Notes under the pieces: generated by a model
What the model saw: only the letters and a program-made list of their open reading frames with translations
Told to the model about the DNA's origin: nothing
Databases searched by the model: none
In this document: in pieces, positions 43,343-53,312 of the stretch
How the letters are laid out: each line of letters begins with the position of its first letter
How positions within the stretch are numbered: the stretch's first letter is position 1
Position numbers and translations under genes: made by a program
Assembly: GCF_002806975.1 (NCBI RefSeq)
Contig: NZ_NIHD01000001.1
Coordinates: 248,001 to 312,000 of the forward strand
Direction: 5' to 3'
Origin: Marinobacter aromaticivorans
GTDB lineage: Bacteria; Pseudomonadota; Gammaproteobacteria; Pseudomonadales; Oleiphilaceae
Length of the DNA: 64,000 bases

Positions 43343-46054
43343 TCAGCTAACTATCTTCTGTAACCAAAACTCTGTTCGTGTTGCTTGTTTCGACTGCAAT
43401 AATTGACGTGCAATTATTCTATAGTAATTGCGCTTTAGTCTTTCTATATGGCCTTTGCGGCTACCCATCCCAGTTCTTTTGAGCACCTCTACTAATTCAC
43501 GGTGACTATGGACAGTTTCCAGAATTTTAATGCTGGCTTCCATAGCAATCTCACTGTGAGGGTTGCCAAATCCGAAAAGGGATCTGTTGTCTTCCGTCAA
43601 TATATCCAGAAGGTCTGCTTTTGCTGTGGGTGTCAGAACATCCAGGTCTTTTTTTTCCAATACTTGAAGCGCAGTATCGCGAACTCGTGTATCAGCAGTA
43701 GTAATGGCGGCCCATGTTTCGGACAGGCTCACAAAACTCTTGTTGGCGACATCGACGAACCTTTCATCGCTAACCGCAAACAACCGCAAAAGAAACGATA
43801 GATATTCAAACGCGGCGCTATCAATCCAATCCAAAAATCTGAAATCACTCCGCTCCAGAGACCAACGCACAAACTTCACGAGTTCCCAGATTTGGCTGCT
43901 GTTTAGTTCTGCAGCTATACCCCCACCACCGCCCGGGCCTAGAACCAAGTGGCCGTTTATGTAGGCCACAAGCTTGCTTTCCTTGAGCTCAATTTTGAAG
44001 TCAAATCCGACACCGATGCCAGCCGATACAGCCAGCTCGGGTTTAACATCGAGCAGTGACCGGAATTCCGCGTCAGCTTCAGCTTGCTTTGCAGTCACAG
44101 AGTTTGTTTCAGAGGCTTTTGATTGGGTAGCGATAACCTTTTGGTAGGCGCCTTTCCATTTAACCCCAAACGTCGCCTCATTATTCAGGCTCGCTCCGGC
44201 AAAGGCTTCTCCATTGGTATTACCGGATATGCCTACACTCCCCGGTGCGCTGGAGATTTTTGCCTGAGCGGCGAGGGATGCGCAGGCACCCGCAAATCCC
44301 CTTATACGATACTCCGCATCCGCCCGGAAATATCCGCAATGGAGCTCTTTTTGGGTTCCGTCATGGCTCTCATACTTCAGAACCAGGCCCGAACCCTGCT
44401 CACTGGGAATTTGGGCTTTGAGAACGGCCTCGCCTTGCATCAGGCTATAGGCGCCTTGCAGTTTCCCGCCAATATAGGCTTCACCTTTTTCGTGGTCATA
44501 GGTGGCCGCAAGTCCACTCTGTGCAGCAAAGCGGAACATTTGCGCTTCGGCGCTTGCTGAAAACCGACCGTCTTCTGTGGCGGCTTCTTTTTTCAAAAGT
44601 TCCACTTCAAGCCGGTTGAAGAAGTTGTCATCTTTGCTTTTCCACTCGCCCAGTTTGAGAGACAACTCTTTGCTGGTTTTCAGGGCGTCTTTTGCTTGCC
44701 CCCAGGCACGTTTGAACTCTCCTGCGTTCATGGCCGCCCGCACATCGGACGTCTTCAGTGGCTTCCAGTTCTTCTTCAGCTGATCGGCCACTTCCCGGCG
44801 CATATACCGATAACCGCCGGTGCCGGTGTGCTTTACTTCAACAAGCGGGTAACGCTTCATGAATCCTGCCAGGGGGCTCTCAATGGTATCTATCCGGGAA
44901 CTGACACCTATTGGGGAGCCGATTTCTGCGAGGTCTCTCAGTTTTTTTTCAGTGCTGGTCATCAACGACCGGCGTTCTTCCTGAAGTCTTTTGTGCGCTT
45001 GAACCTCGTCATTGGCGATCAGAGTCGCAAGCCAGACGGCAGGGCTGACTTTTGCTGAGTACTCGATGACATAGTCCATGTATGGAATCAGTTCGTCATC
45101 CAGCTTACGGAGCCTTATCGTTTGGGATGTCAGCTCCCTGACAGCCTTTTCGGAGATGTAATTTGGCCAAAGGGTAGCCTTCTTGAGCTCCTCGGCTTCG
45201 TAAAGGAGCTGGATAAGCTGTGATTCGGGTTTGCCGGATTGTTCGGCCACTCGATATTCAATTTCCGCTTCCAGCGCCGCGCGAAGGAGCTTCAGGTGTT
45301 CACTCATGCGGGTAAGATCCTGCTCCGAATTTTGTGTAGCTTCCTCATGGGCTTTGATTCTGCTATCCACCGCATCGAGAGTAGATTCCAGTTCGCCGCA
45401 ATATAGCGTGAAGAACTGTAGCGACAGCCTGTCTTTTGGATCCTGAAAGTTCCGCTCTCTGCCCGGAATCAGAATTTGGTTGCGTAAGTTTTCGATTTCA
45501 TAGGTAATTCGCTTTTTCCGCCGGCGCTGGTGTTCAAGGCGTTCCAGATCGCGCCTCCAGCGGGCTTCATAATCCGCCAATAACTCCCGGGCAGTAGTGG
45601 TTTGCTCCGGTTTTGGTAGTGCGCCCAGCTCCTTAAGCCTGTTCCATGCCTTCTCTCGCGCCTGAAGGATTTTGCTCTGATCGCCTTCTTCAGCCTCGGC
45701 CAATTCCGCTAATGGCTCGTTGAGGAGGTAGGTTTCGTATTCCAGCTCCTTCATTTGGGTCTTGGTAAGAGCGAATACCTGCTCGTCGTTTTCGGTAAGC
45801 TGAACGAGCCCAACATATTCCAGGGAGCAGTCGGAACACTCAACATCGTCCGATGAATCATCGTTAGCCGAATGAGCTGGTGGAAGTGGCGTCGTTGGGG
45901 CGGCAGCCTTCGGAATCGACAGGTTCCATCCTGCTTCGATGTGGTTTACATCTTTGATAATCGGGTTCTGAGCCTTAAGGGCTTCAAGCGATACACTATA
46001 ATGCGAGGCGATTCTGGAGAGGGTTTCACCAGACTGCACTTTATGTTGTTGCAT
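43343..46054 (-). CDS. LysM-domain protein, candidate type VI secretion effector of unknown activity
   Basis: A 903-residue protein with no signal peptide. A LysM peptidoglycan-binding domain occupies residues 3-48 (HKVQSGETLSRIASHYSVSL). A Pro/Ser/Asp linker with CSDCS follows, then a long helical, probably coiled-coil region (about 95-460) rich in Lys, Arg and Glu. Residues about 510-700 are Gly/Ala-rich and likely beta-stranded (GRFSASAEAQMFRFAAQSG, GEAFAGASLNNEATFG), followed by LVLGPGGGGGIAAELNSS and a helical end. No catalytic motif is recognised. It is translated after a DUF4123 adaptor gene with a 14-base overlap, behind vgrG, the usual setting of a VgrG cargo. Base composition at its 3' end is more AT-rich than neighbouring genes, suggesting transfer. 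Confidence 0.75.
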   Translation of the reverse strand: MQQHKVQSGETLSRIASHYSVSLEALKAQNPIIKDVNHIEAGWNLSIPKAAAPTTPLPPAHSANDDSSDDVECSDCSLEYVGLVQLTENDEQVFALTKTQMKELEYETYLLNEPLAELAEAEEGDQSKILQAREKAWNRLKELGALPKPEQTTTARELLADYEARWRRDLERLEHQRRRKKRITYEIENLRNQILIPGRERNFQDPKDRLSLQFFTLYCGELESTLDAVDSRIKAHEEATQNSEQDLTRMSEHLKLLRAALEAEIEYRVAEQSGKPESQLIQLLYEAEELKKATLWPNYISEKAVRELTSQTIRLRKLDDELIPYMDYVIEYSAKVSPAVWLATLIANDEVQAHKRLQEERRSLMTSTEKKLRDLAEIGSPIGVSSRIDTIESPLAGFMKRYPLVEVKHTGTGGYRYMRREVADQLKKNWKPLKTSDVRAAMNAGEFKRAWGQAKDALKTSKELSLKLGEWKSKDDNFFNRLEVELLKKEAATEDGRFSASAEAQMFRFAAQSGLAATYDHEKGEAYIGGKLQGAYSLMQGEAVLKAQIPSEQGSGLVLKYESHDGTQKELHCGYFRADAEYRIRGFAGACASLAAQAKISSAPGSVGISGNTNGEAFAGASLNNEATFGVKWKGAYQKVIATQSKASETNSVTAKQAEADAEFRSLLDVKPELAVSAGIGVGFDFKIELKESKLVAYINGHLVLGPGGGGGIAAELNSSQIWELVKFVRWSLERSDFRFLDWIDSAAFEYLSFLLRLFAVSDERFVDVANKSFVSLSETWAAITTADTRVRDTALQVLEKKDLDVLTPTAKADLLDILTEDNRSLFGFGNPHSEIAMEASIKILETVHSHRELVEVLKRTGMGSRKGHIERLKRNYYRIIARQLLQSKQATRTEFWLQKIVS

Positions 46055-46907
46055 GGTAGGACTCCACTAAGCATTCCATTGCTTCAAGTCGGTCGTCGCC
46101 GGTCATTTCGGCGCTTTCTTTCAAGGCTTCGAATTGCGGGCCTGACGATAGCTCCCCGGCGCTCAGGATCGATAACCTTAAAAAGCGCTCCTGTTGAGAG
46201 GCTTTCAGGAAGCCGTAATTGCGAGCCTGCCTTAGCTGCTCCAGCACCCAGACACGCTTGTCGCCAGATGCAGTTATATGGTCGCTGTAAAGAGACGATA
46301 AGCGGCAAGCGCGTTCTGCCATGCGATAATCCGTTAAAAGAGCCAGCTCTTCTTCGGGCAATGTCCAGTCAGGGTTGGCTGTATCGAGCTGCGGTTCACC
46401 AGGACTCTGCCAGCTTATCCACTGCTGGTTATCGTGCCAGAACAGGGTTCCCTCTGGCGGTAATAACGAGACACTGTGGGTTCCTAATGTCGCCAGAAGC
46501 GCTTTCAGAGAGCGAGAGTCATAGAAACGGAACAGCCGGTCATCGTTTGTTGCGAATGCGAACAGACGGTTCGTGCTCCACGCCAGGATGTCGTCATAAC
46601 TCAGGCTGGTTTCAATCAGCACGCCAATCCCACCAGCCGCCAGTTGGTTCATTACGGTTTTCTGAAAGTTTGCCCCGTCACGCAAATCAACCAGTATCGG
46701 GCCAAACTGCCAGCCACTCTGCCATCGGGTGCCTTCCAGAAGTGAGTTCCACCGGATGGGGTTTCGTTCCATGGCTCCATACAGCGATTTCAGAAAACTC
46801 TCTGTTCCTGCCAAGTCGATGAGCGCGAAATCCGCGGCTGCTGGTGCTTCAGAAGTTGCAGGTGTTTGGTCAAGCGTGCTGATGCAGAGTGCAGCGTCCA
46901 TGCTCAT
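46041..46907 (-). CDS. DUF4123 family type VI effector adaptor (Tap-like)
   Basis: A 288-residue cytoplasmic protein. The DUF4123 domain covers about residues 20-140 (FALIDLAGTESFLKSLYG, GPILVDLRDGANFQ, DDRLFRFYDSRSLKALLATL). These adaptors load a specific effector onto its VgrG. The gene overlaps the end of vgrG by 38 bases and the start of the LysM protein gene by 14 bases, which implies coupled translation of all three. GTGAG lies just before the ATG at 46907; a GTG at 46916 is an alternative. Confidence 0.88.
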   Translation of the reverse strand: MSMDAALCISTLDQTPATSEAPAAADFALIDLAGTESFLKSLYGAMERNPIRWNSLLEGTRWQSGWQFGPILVDLRDGANFQKTVMNQLAAGGIGVLIETSLSYDDILAWSTNRLFAFATNDDRLFRFYDSRSLKALLATLGTHSVSLLPPEGTLFWHDNQQWISWQSPGEPQLDTANPDWTLPEEELALLTDYRMAERACRLSSLYSDHITASGDKRVWVLEQLRQARNYGFLKASQQERFLRLSILSAGELSSGPQFEALKESAEMTGDDRLEAMECLVESYHATT

Positions 46908-48987
46908 CGTACTCACAGTCAGAAACGATCGTAGCGCCCTTGTTGGTGGATTCTTTCAGGAGCGCTGAGTAATCGGTAACAGGTTCTGGCGTTTCAGCCG
47001 TTGCATTGCTTCGCTGGCGATTAATGGCGAGAGCAGTAGGGCTTCCACTGGCGTATTCAACTTCTGTAGTATTTGGAAGTACCGACGCTTGGACGGCTGC
47101 CGCTGAACCACTCCCCGGCCCACCCCCCGAATTCATCCGCACCAGCGGCCCCGAGACCGTCACACCACTGGGATCCACCTTCACAAAGCTCCCACCGGCT
47201 TTGAGCGTCACTTCTGCGCCCGCTTCGATCACGATCTTCAAGCCCGCTTTGTGGTGAATTTCGTTGCCCGCTTCCACGAGCTGGGCTTTGCCGAGTTTGC
47301 TGTGGTGACTGCCGTTAACGGTGAGGCTGTAGTCGCCGCCGATCTTTTCCCGGTGTTCGCCGTCTACCGTTGAGTGGTCGCTGGCTTTCACCTGGCTGAA
47401 GCGGTTGTTCTCCACGGTCAGGTGGCTGTCGTTTTTGATGACTTCGGTGCGGTTATTTTCCGTGAGCAGATCCAGGTCTTTTTGCGCGTGGATGTAGATC
47501 TGTTCTTTGTTTGCTTCGTCCTCAAAGCGCAGTTCGTTGCTGCCTTCACCCTTGTGGCTCTGGGTTCTCAGGATGGTGCGGGTTTTATGTACCGGCAGCG
47601 GGTAGGGCGGTGTGTTGGTGGCGTGGTGGGTTCTTCCGGTGATGATGGGTTGGTCTGGGTCGCCATCCAGGAAGGAAACAATCACTTCGTTGCCAATCCT
47701 TGGCAGGGCCATGAAGCCATACTGGCCGCCCGCCCAGCCCTGGCTGACTCTTAGCCAGGCGCTGCTGTGTTCGTTATTTTGAGCGTAGCGATCCCAGGGG
47801 AAGCGTACCTTTACCCGGCCAAATCCATCGCAGTGGATTTCTTCCCCTTCGGGGCCGGTGACTATGGCTATCTGCGGGCCGTCCATCAGTGGGCGGTGGG
47901 CGCACAGTGGCCGCCAGTTTTTGTTGGCGGGAACAGCACTGAACAGGTTGTGGTAGGTGGTTGGCCGGGTGCCGCCTTCTTCTGCCAGTGCCTGGGGTTG
48001 TTCGCCCACGTGGGTGATGGTGGTTAACAGCCAGTCGCGGTTTAGTCTGGTGCTGTCGTGATTGGTGAGTTCCACTTTGGCACCGCAGGTGAAATCCGGG
48101 CGGTTGCTTTCACCGTGGGCGGTGCTGGCGTCGTTTCTGAGGGCGTCCAGTCGCGCCTCGGTAAAGGGCTGGCCACTGGCGTCGGCCTTGAAGCGGCCCG
48201 GGTAATCGAAGTGCTGGTAATCCTGGCGCTGGTTAGCGCTGGCGGCCGCGCTTTCGTGCATCAGCGCATAAGCCGGATTTTTAAAAGTGTAGTCCTTCAT
48301 GACCACCGAAGCCGCACGAACCCGCTCTTCAGAGCGGAAGCGGAACACGGCGGGCTGCCTGGTGCTGCCACCTGCTTTGCCATTGTATTCGGCGGCATCC
48401 AGCCTGGGTGCGTCGCCGTGGTGGTCGGCAATCATCAAGCCGGGCTGTTCGCTGCCATCCACGCTGCCGTGCTGGTGGCGGTAGTGCCAGCCTTCCTCTG
48501 CCGCCAGCCGTTCAATAAACGCCAGATCGCTTTCCCGGTGTTGCACGCAGTATTCCCGTTCCTGGGGGGCACGCTTGAGATCAAACACGGAATCCACAAT
48601 GCCCCGCTCTTCCAGCAGGGTGCGCAGGATGCTGTCTGTGGTTTGGGTCTGGAAGATGCGGCTGTTGTGCATCAACCCCAAACGCCACAGGGGTGGTTGA
48701 ATCACAATCTCGTAGCGGGTGCGATGGTGGCCCGAATCGCCACGGGCAAACTCATTCACCACGCCGGTGAAGCGGCGAAGGGGTACGCCGTCCTGCCAGA
48801 CCACCAGGTCTACCGGTTGCTCCAGTACGTCAGCGGCCCGGATGCAGGGGTCGGTGCTGGCCATGATCAGGCGGCCATGAAAAAGCTCCGAAAGGCCTTC
48901 GGTCAGTGCAAAGCTGACAACAGAAAACACATCCGGGGGAAACTCACCGACACGGGCGGTGAACTGCAATCCGTTTGCCTGGGGCAT
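46870..48987 (-). CDS. vgrG: Type VI secretion system tip protein VgrG (TssI)
   Basis: A 705-residue spike protein. The N-terminal gp27-like part runs to about residue 360 (RRFTGVVNEFARGDSGHHRT, IFQTQTTDSILRTLLEERG, YCVQHRESDLAFIERLAAEE). The gp5-like OB domain follows (CDGFGRVKVRFPWDR, SAWLRVSQGWAGGQYGFMAL, GNEVIVSFLDGDPDQPIITG) and then the beta-helix needle (HLTVENNRFSQVKASDHSTV). A C-terminal extension of about 85 residues, including a Gly/Ser-rich hinge, likely docks the adaptor and cargo. It is an orphan vgrG: no structural tss genes are in the window. Confidence 0.96.
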   Translation of the reverse strand: MPQANGLQFTARVGEFPPDVFSVVSFALTEGLSELFHGRLIMASTDPCIRAADVLEQPVDLVVWQDGVPLRRFTGVVNEFARGDSGHHRTRYEIVIQPPLWRLGLMHNSRIFQTQTTDSILRTLLEERGIVDSVFDLKRAPQEREYCVQHRESDLAFIERLAAEEGWHYRHQHGSVDGSEQPGLMIADHHGDAPRLDAAEYNGKAGGSTRQPAVFRFRSEERVRAASVVMKDYTFKNPAYALMHESAAASANQRQDYQHFDYPGRFKADASGQPFTEARLDALRNDASTAHGESNRPDFTCGAKVELTNHDSTRLNRDWLLTTITHVGEQPQALAEEGGTRPTTYHNLFSAVPANKNWRPLCAHRPLMDGPQIAIVTGPEGEEIHCDGFGRVKVRFPWDRYAQNNEHSSAWLRVSQGWAGGQYGFMALPRIGNEVIVSFLDGDPDQPIITGRTHHATNTPPYPLPVHKTRTILRTQSHKGEGSNELRFEDEANKEQIYIHAQKDLDLLTENNRTEVIKNDSHLTVENNRFSQVKASDHSTVDGEHREKIGGDYSLTVNGSHHSKLGKAQLVEAGNEIHHKAGLKIVIEAGAEVTLKAGGSFVKVDPSGVTVSGPLVRMNSGGGPGSGSAAAVQASVLPNTTEVEYASGSPTALAINRQRSNATAETPEPVTDYSALLKESTNKGATIVSDCEYDEHGRCTLHQHA

Positions 48988-49131
48988 ATCTTCAATCCTT
49001 GAAGGTATGTTTATCTGGAGATAAATCTGAGCGAAAAGTTACCAGTGCTGCGCCTGAAAATCCAGTGGCCAGGTTGCGCTTTCTCACACTGCATGTTGCG
49101 ATTTGCGGCGCGGTTCCCCAGGCCGAACGGG

Positions 49132-51009
49132 TCACTGGCTTACTTCTGGTATTTCCAGCCGGGGATTTCTGGGGTAATAACGCTCTGGCAATCGCTCGAT
49201 GTAAGGGAAAAAGCGGGCATCTTTGTAGGGCATTTTCATAAAGCCGGATACGCCCAGCCCGGTAATCTGATCCACCGCGGCGAGAATTTCATCCAGCCGC
49301 CGGCGGAATTCGTCTTCTTTTTTCGGGTCCAGCAGGCGGTACTGGCTGTGGATTTTGAGGTGGAGGGGCAGGGCCTCGAAGATGATCATGCCGGTGTGAT
49401 GGATGGTGTTGAGCGCCTCGAGGGATTTGATGATGGTTTGGGGCAGCACCAGAAACTCTTCCGGGTCCGGGCCGTCCTCAAAGTAGGAGTGTATTCGTGA
49501 GCGATCTTCCACTTCCGGGGCCGAACTCACCTGATACGGCAGCCGCATCTCCGGTGGTGCCACGAATGGCTGGTCTGGCTCATCCCGCTCAATATGCAAC
49601 GTGTCCCGGGCGTTGAACAGGCAGCTTTTGAAGATGCCCTGGCGGTAGATTGCCTGGGCCAGGTTGATCATGTTGTTCACCGCTGTGGTGAAGGCGGTTC
49701 GCAGCCCGGGATCGTGCAGGTTCAGGGACGTGTCCACGTAAACACCATCGGGCTCCCAGCGCACCGCCAGCCCGCCTTCCACCGGATAGCGCCCCAGCCG
49801 GCTGACCGCCGCCAGGAAGGCTTTTTCGGTATCTCCCATGCCCTGCATGAAGTTTTTATAGTAGCGGTCCAACTGCACGTCGTTAACGTCATTCAGTGTT
49901 TCGGCGGCACCTTCCTGGCGCAAAAACGCCTTTCGGGAGCTGTACACCACCGTGTCGATTTCCCGGTCCGAGATGCGTGTCCAGATGGGCACCAGCTGCG
50001 TGGGGGGCGGTTCCGGCAAATCGATCATTACCGTGCGCCCCATGCGGGGCATCTCTTTCAGGTAATGGTCGCCAGCACGCATGCGCAGGGCAGGATCCGG
50101 GTCCAGCATGCCATCCAGCATGCGGGCAAATTCCATGGGCAAGCCAAGGGAGGTGGCAGGTATGGCCAGATGGCCAAAGCGACAGGACTGCCCTGAAGCC
50201 AGCGCATAAAGTGTGGCCGCAGCACCCTGCTCGTCGAACCTTGGAGATGACAGGCCGCCGTGGAGCTGTTCATCGCCGATAAAGTACACATCCCCCAGGC
50301 GGGCATTGGTTTGCTGCAGGTTGTCGGACATCAGCTCCATCACGCTGGGGCTGAGGAACTGCTGGTTGGCGTCCAGTTGGGCGAATACCGAGGAGCCCCA
50401 GTCGATCAGCGCGATGTTCTCGGTTTCATCATCAAACACCAGGTTGGACGGCTTGATATCCCCGTGCACAATCGGGCGCCTGCCGCTGTCGGTTTCACGC
50501 CGCAGGTTGCGCAGTATGTCGGCCAGTTGATCGGCAATGCGGATAATCAGGCGCGGGCTCAGGCGCCCCTCCCGTAGCGAAACTTCTTCCAGGTTGAAGC
50601 CCGGAGCCCGTTCCATCACCAGAATCGGCTGGCTGCCCGCACGGTGATAGGCGACCAGGCGCGGCACCCGGGGGTGCTTCACCTGTTCCAGTATATAGGC
50701 TTCGTCTTCCAGCCGGTCGTGCAGGTGCTGGGGCAGGGTGATGCGGGTAAACTTGAACACATGCTCAAGATCCCGCGCCCCCTCCAGCGGCAGCCGGCCT
50801 GCAAACACGAAGGCAAAGGCACCCTTGCCAATCATCGCTATGTCTTCGTAGCCCATCTGCCGGAGCTGGTTTGTGCACAGCTCTACCCAGTCTTTCAGCT
50901 TTCTCGCATCGTCGTGGCTGAGCAGGTAAATCGACTGCTCTTCCGGGATGTAGAATTGCTGAATCTGAGCCTGTTGCAACGTCAGCGATGATGGGCCCGG
51001 TGGTGCCAT
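49132..51009 (-). CDS. Hanks-type serine/threonine protein kinase with unknown C-terminal domain
   Basis: A 625-residue protein without membrane segments. The kinase domain covers about residues 50-290: Gly-rich loop IGKGAFAFVFAG (from 60), Lys in VFKFTR (86), catalytic loop HGDIKPSNLV (Asp 184) and DWG in place of DFG (203-205). The R-D pair is replaced by G-D, so it is a non-RD kinase. The remaining 330 residues contain no recognised domain (for example YYKNFMQGMGDTEKAFLAAV and ILAAVDQITGLGVSGFMKM). It begins 5 bases after the stop of the bkd E2 gene, so it is probably translated from the same mRNA. ATG 51009 is chosen; a GTG at 51066 would overlap the E2 gene. Confidence 0.85.
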   Translation of the reverse strand: MAPPGPSSLTLQQAQIQQFYIPEEQSIYLLSHDDARKLKDWVELCTNQLRQMGYEDIAMIGKGAFAFVFAGRLPLEGARDLEHVFKFTRITLPQHLHDRLEDEAYILEQVKHPRVPRLVAYHRAGSQPILVMERAPGFNLEEVSLREGRLSPRLIIRIADQLADILRNLRRETDSGRRPIVHGDIKPSNLVFDDETENIALIDWGSSVFAQLDANQQFLSPSVMELMSDNLQQTNARLGDVYFIGDEQLHGGLSSPRFDEQGAAATLYALASGQSCRFGHLAIPATSLGLPMEFARMLDGMLDPDPALRMRAGDHYLKEMPRMGRTVMIDLPEPPPTQLVPIWTRISDREIDTVVYSSRKAFLRQEGAAETLNDVNDVQLDRYYKNFMQGMGDTEKAFLAAVSRLGRYPVEGGLAVRWEPDGVYVDTSLNLHDPGLRTAFTTAVNNMINLAQAIYRQGIFKSCLFNARDTLHIERDEPDQPFVAPPEMRLPYQVSSAPEVEDRSRIHSYFEDGPDPEEFLVLPQTIIKSLEALNTIHHTGMIIFEALPLHLKIHSQYRLLDPKKEDEFRRRLDEILAAVDQITGLGVSGFMKMPYKDARFFPYIERLPERYYPRNPRLEIPEVSQ

Positions 51010-51014
51010 ATTGG

Positions 51015-52307
51015 TCAGCCCATCTGCAGAAGCATGGTTTGCGGTGACTCCAGGTAGCTCTTCCACAGATTGTTGAAGCGTGCAATGGTGCCACCATCAA
51101 TAATGCGATGGTCGCCCGCCCAGCTGATGGTCATGATGGAACGTTCCACCACCTGCCCGCTGGCATCAAACCGCGGCAGCTTCTGGGTGCGCCCCAGGGC
51201 CACAATCGCCACTTCCGGTGCATTGATGATGGGCGAGGCGTAGGTGCCGCCCAGTGCACCAATGTTGGAAATAGTAATGGTGCCGCCTTTGAGGTCCGCC
51301 TGGCTTACCCGGCCTTCCCGGGCAGCTTCGGTCAGCCGCGTGACCTCGTTGGCAATTTCCAGCAGCGTAAGCTGCTCCACGTTTTTCACGTTGGGCACAA
51401 GCAACCCGATCTTGCTGTCCACCGCCATGCCCACGTTGCAACTTGGCTGGTAGTGGATTTCGGTAACATCCTCGTTGATCTGGCTGTTGAGTACCGGGTA
51501 TTCACGCACTGCCAGAGCTATGGCTTTCATAATGAACGGCATGAGTGTAAGGCGAGAGCCCCGGGCTTCGGCTTCCGGCTTTAGCTGCTGGCGCAGGGCC
51601 AGCAATTCCGTTACATCAATGTCTTCGCTGAAGTTGAAGTGTGGAATGGTGGAGGCCGATGCTACCATGCGTTTGGCCATCACCGCCTGCATGCCTTTGA
51701 TGGGTTCTATGCGGACTTCCTGGCTTTGGGCGGTGGTGCGCTGCGGTCTGCCTTCCGAAGCGGATGAGCCACCGGATTCAGCCCGCTCAAGATGGGACAG
51801 AACATCGGCTTTTAGCACGCGCCCATCCTTGCCCGAGCCTTCGATATCCGCCAGTGCCAGGTCATTTTCCCGAACCAGTCGGCGCACCGCCGGGCTGGCG
51901 GGGATTCTTTGCCCAGCCTGTCGTGCTGAAGACGCCGGGGCAGCGGCTTTTGCGGGCTCTGGGCGGTCTTCAGCCCTGGTGCCGGGCTGAGGTTCAGCCG
52001 ATGTGGCTTCCGCTTCTTCGCTTTTGTTTTCGTCACTGGGTCTGGCGGCCGCTTCACCTGATTCCTCGCCGCTCTCATCCACCAGTTCAAACAGCGGCGC
52101 ATGCACCTTGGCTATGTCGCCTTCCTTCCAGTAAAGGCGTGTTACCCGGCCTTTATAGGGAGCGGGAATTTCCACCAGGGCCTTGTCGGTCATCACTTCG
52201 GCAACCGGCTGATCCTCTTCGATGAGATCCCCTTCACTCACCAGCCATTTGACCAGTTCACATTCCACGATACCTTCGCCGATATCGGGCAGTATAAAAT
52301 CGCTCAT
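51015..52307 (-). CDS. bkdB: Branched-chain 2-oxoacid dehydrogenase E2 (dihydrolipoamide acyltransferase)
   Basis: The E2 core of the branched-chain 2-oxoacid dehydrogenase complex, 430 residues. One N-terminal lipoyl domain has the modified Lys in VMTDKALVEIPAPY (about residue 44). A linker rich in Ala, Glu and Pro follows, then the peripheral subunit-binding domain (RIPASPAVRRLVRENDLALA, KDGRVLKADVLSHL) and the catalytic domain ending with DHRIIDGG and ARFNNLWKSYLESP. Single lipoyl domain and neighbouring E1 genes favour BCKDH over pyruvate dehydrogenase. Third gene of the operon. Confidence 0.93.
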   Translation of the reverse strand: MSDFILPDIGEGIVECELVKWLVSEGDLIEEDQPVAEVMTDKALVEIPAPYKGRVTRLYWKEGDIAKVHAPLFELVDESGEESGEAAARPSDENKSEEAEATSAEPQPGTRAEDRPEPAKAAAPASSARQAGQRIPASPAVRRLVRENDLALADIEGSGKDGRVLKADVLSHLERAESGGSSASEGRPQRTTAQSQEVRIEPIKGMQAVMAKRMVASASTIPHFNFSEDIDVTELLALRQQLKPEAEARGSRLTLMPFIMKAIALAVREYPVLNSQINEDVTEIHYQPSCNVGMAVDSKIGLLVPNVKNVEQLTLLEIANEVTRLTEAAREGRVSQADLKGGTITISNIGALGGTYASPIINAPEVAIVALGRTQKLPRFDASGQVVERSIMTISWAGDHRIIDGGTIARFNNLWKSYLESPQTMLLQMG

Positions 52308-52333
52308 AATTGTTCTCCTGTCCGGATATCCGC

Positions 52334-53311
52334 TTAGAATTCGACGCTTTCCCGAATGGCCTCATAGACCTTCAGGTGATTGGGAAGGTGCTCTTTTTCC
52401 AGCACCAGCGGGAAGGGGGTGTCCATCCCGGTAACCCGTGCGATCGGCGATTCCAGATAGAGGAAGCAACGCTCCTGAATAGTGGCGGCTATCTCACCGG
52501 CAAAACCGCCGGTCAGGGGCGCTTCGTGGGTGACCACCAGGCGCCCGGTTTTAAGCACCGATTCCGCCACGGTTTCCACATCCCAGGGCAGGATGGTGCG
52601 CAGATCGATCACCTCGCAGGAGAAGCCTTCTTTTTCCGCCATTTCAACGGCTTTATCGATCACTTCCATCTGTGCGCCCCAGCCCAGCACTGTTACATCC
52701 GTGCCTTCTTTGAGAATTTCTGCTTCGCTCAGGGGCAACTGGTACTCACCCTCAGGCACCTCGCCAACAGAAGCCCGGTAAAGGCGCTTTGGCTCGAAGA
52801 ACAGGGTCGGGTTGGGGTCGTTAATGGATGCCAGCAGCAGCCCTTTAGCTTGGTGCGGGTTGCGCGGCACCACAATTTTGAGCCCCGGTGTGTGGGCGAA
52901 GTAGGCTTCCGGTGACTGGGAATGGTAAAGGCCACCGGCTATGCCACCGCCATAGGGTGCACGAATGGTCAGATTGCCCACATTGAACAGGTTGCCCGAG
53001 CGGTAGCGGAACTTGGCCGATTCGTTAACAATCTGGTCGAAGGCAGGGAATATGTAATCGGCAAACTGGATCTCAGCCACCGGGAAGGAACCCTGGGCTG
53101 CCAGGCCGTTAGCGAAACCGATAATGCCTTGCTCCACCAGAGGCGTGTTGAAACAGCGGTCTTTGCCGTACTTCTGTTGCAGGTTGCTGGTGGCCCGGAA
53201 AACACCGCCAAACACACCCACATCTTCACCGAAGCACATCACCTTGTCGTTGGCAGCCATCGCGATATCAAGCGCATCGTTGATGGCCTGCAGCATGTTC
53301 ATCTTCGCCAT
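52334..53311 (-). CDS. bkdA2: Branched-chain 2-oxoacid dehydrogenase E1 beta subunit
   Basis: A 325-residue transketolase-like protein. Conserved segments are [70 protein letters not shown] and the C-terminal [20 protein letters not shown]. With the alpha subunit it decarboxylates the 2-oxoacids from Val, Leu and Ile using thiamine diphosphate. It starts one base after the alpha gene stop, so the two are tightly coupled. Confidence 0.94.
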   Translation of the reverse strand: MAKMNMLQAINDALDIAMAANDKVMCFGEDVGVFGGVFRATSNLQQKYGKDRCFNTPLVEQGIIGFANGLAAQGSFPVAEIQFADYIFPAFDQIVNESAKFRYRSGNLFNVGNLTIRAPYGGGIAGGLYHSQSPEAYFAHTPGLKIVVPRNPHQAKGLLLASINDPNPTLFFEPKRLYRASVGEVPEGEYQLPLSEAEILKEGTDVTVLGWGAQMEVIDKAVEMAEKEGFSCEVIDLRTILPWDVETVAESVLKTGRLVVTHEAPLTGGFAGEIAATIQERCFLYLESPIARVTGMDTPFPLVLEKEHLPNHLKVYEAIRESVEF

Positions 53312-53312
53312 G

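Noticed and set aside
48058..49002. 314-codon plus-strand frame antisense to vgrG
   Set aside because: Opposite strand is a full-length VgrG with all domains; the antisense frame has no recognisable protein features.
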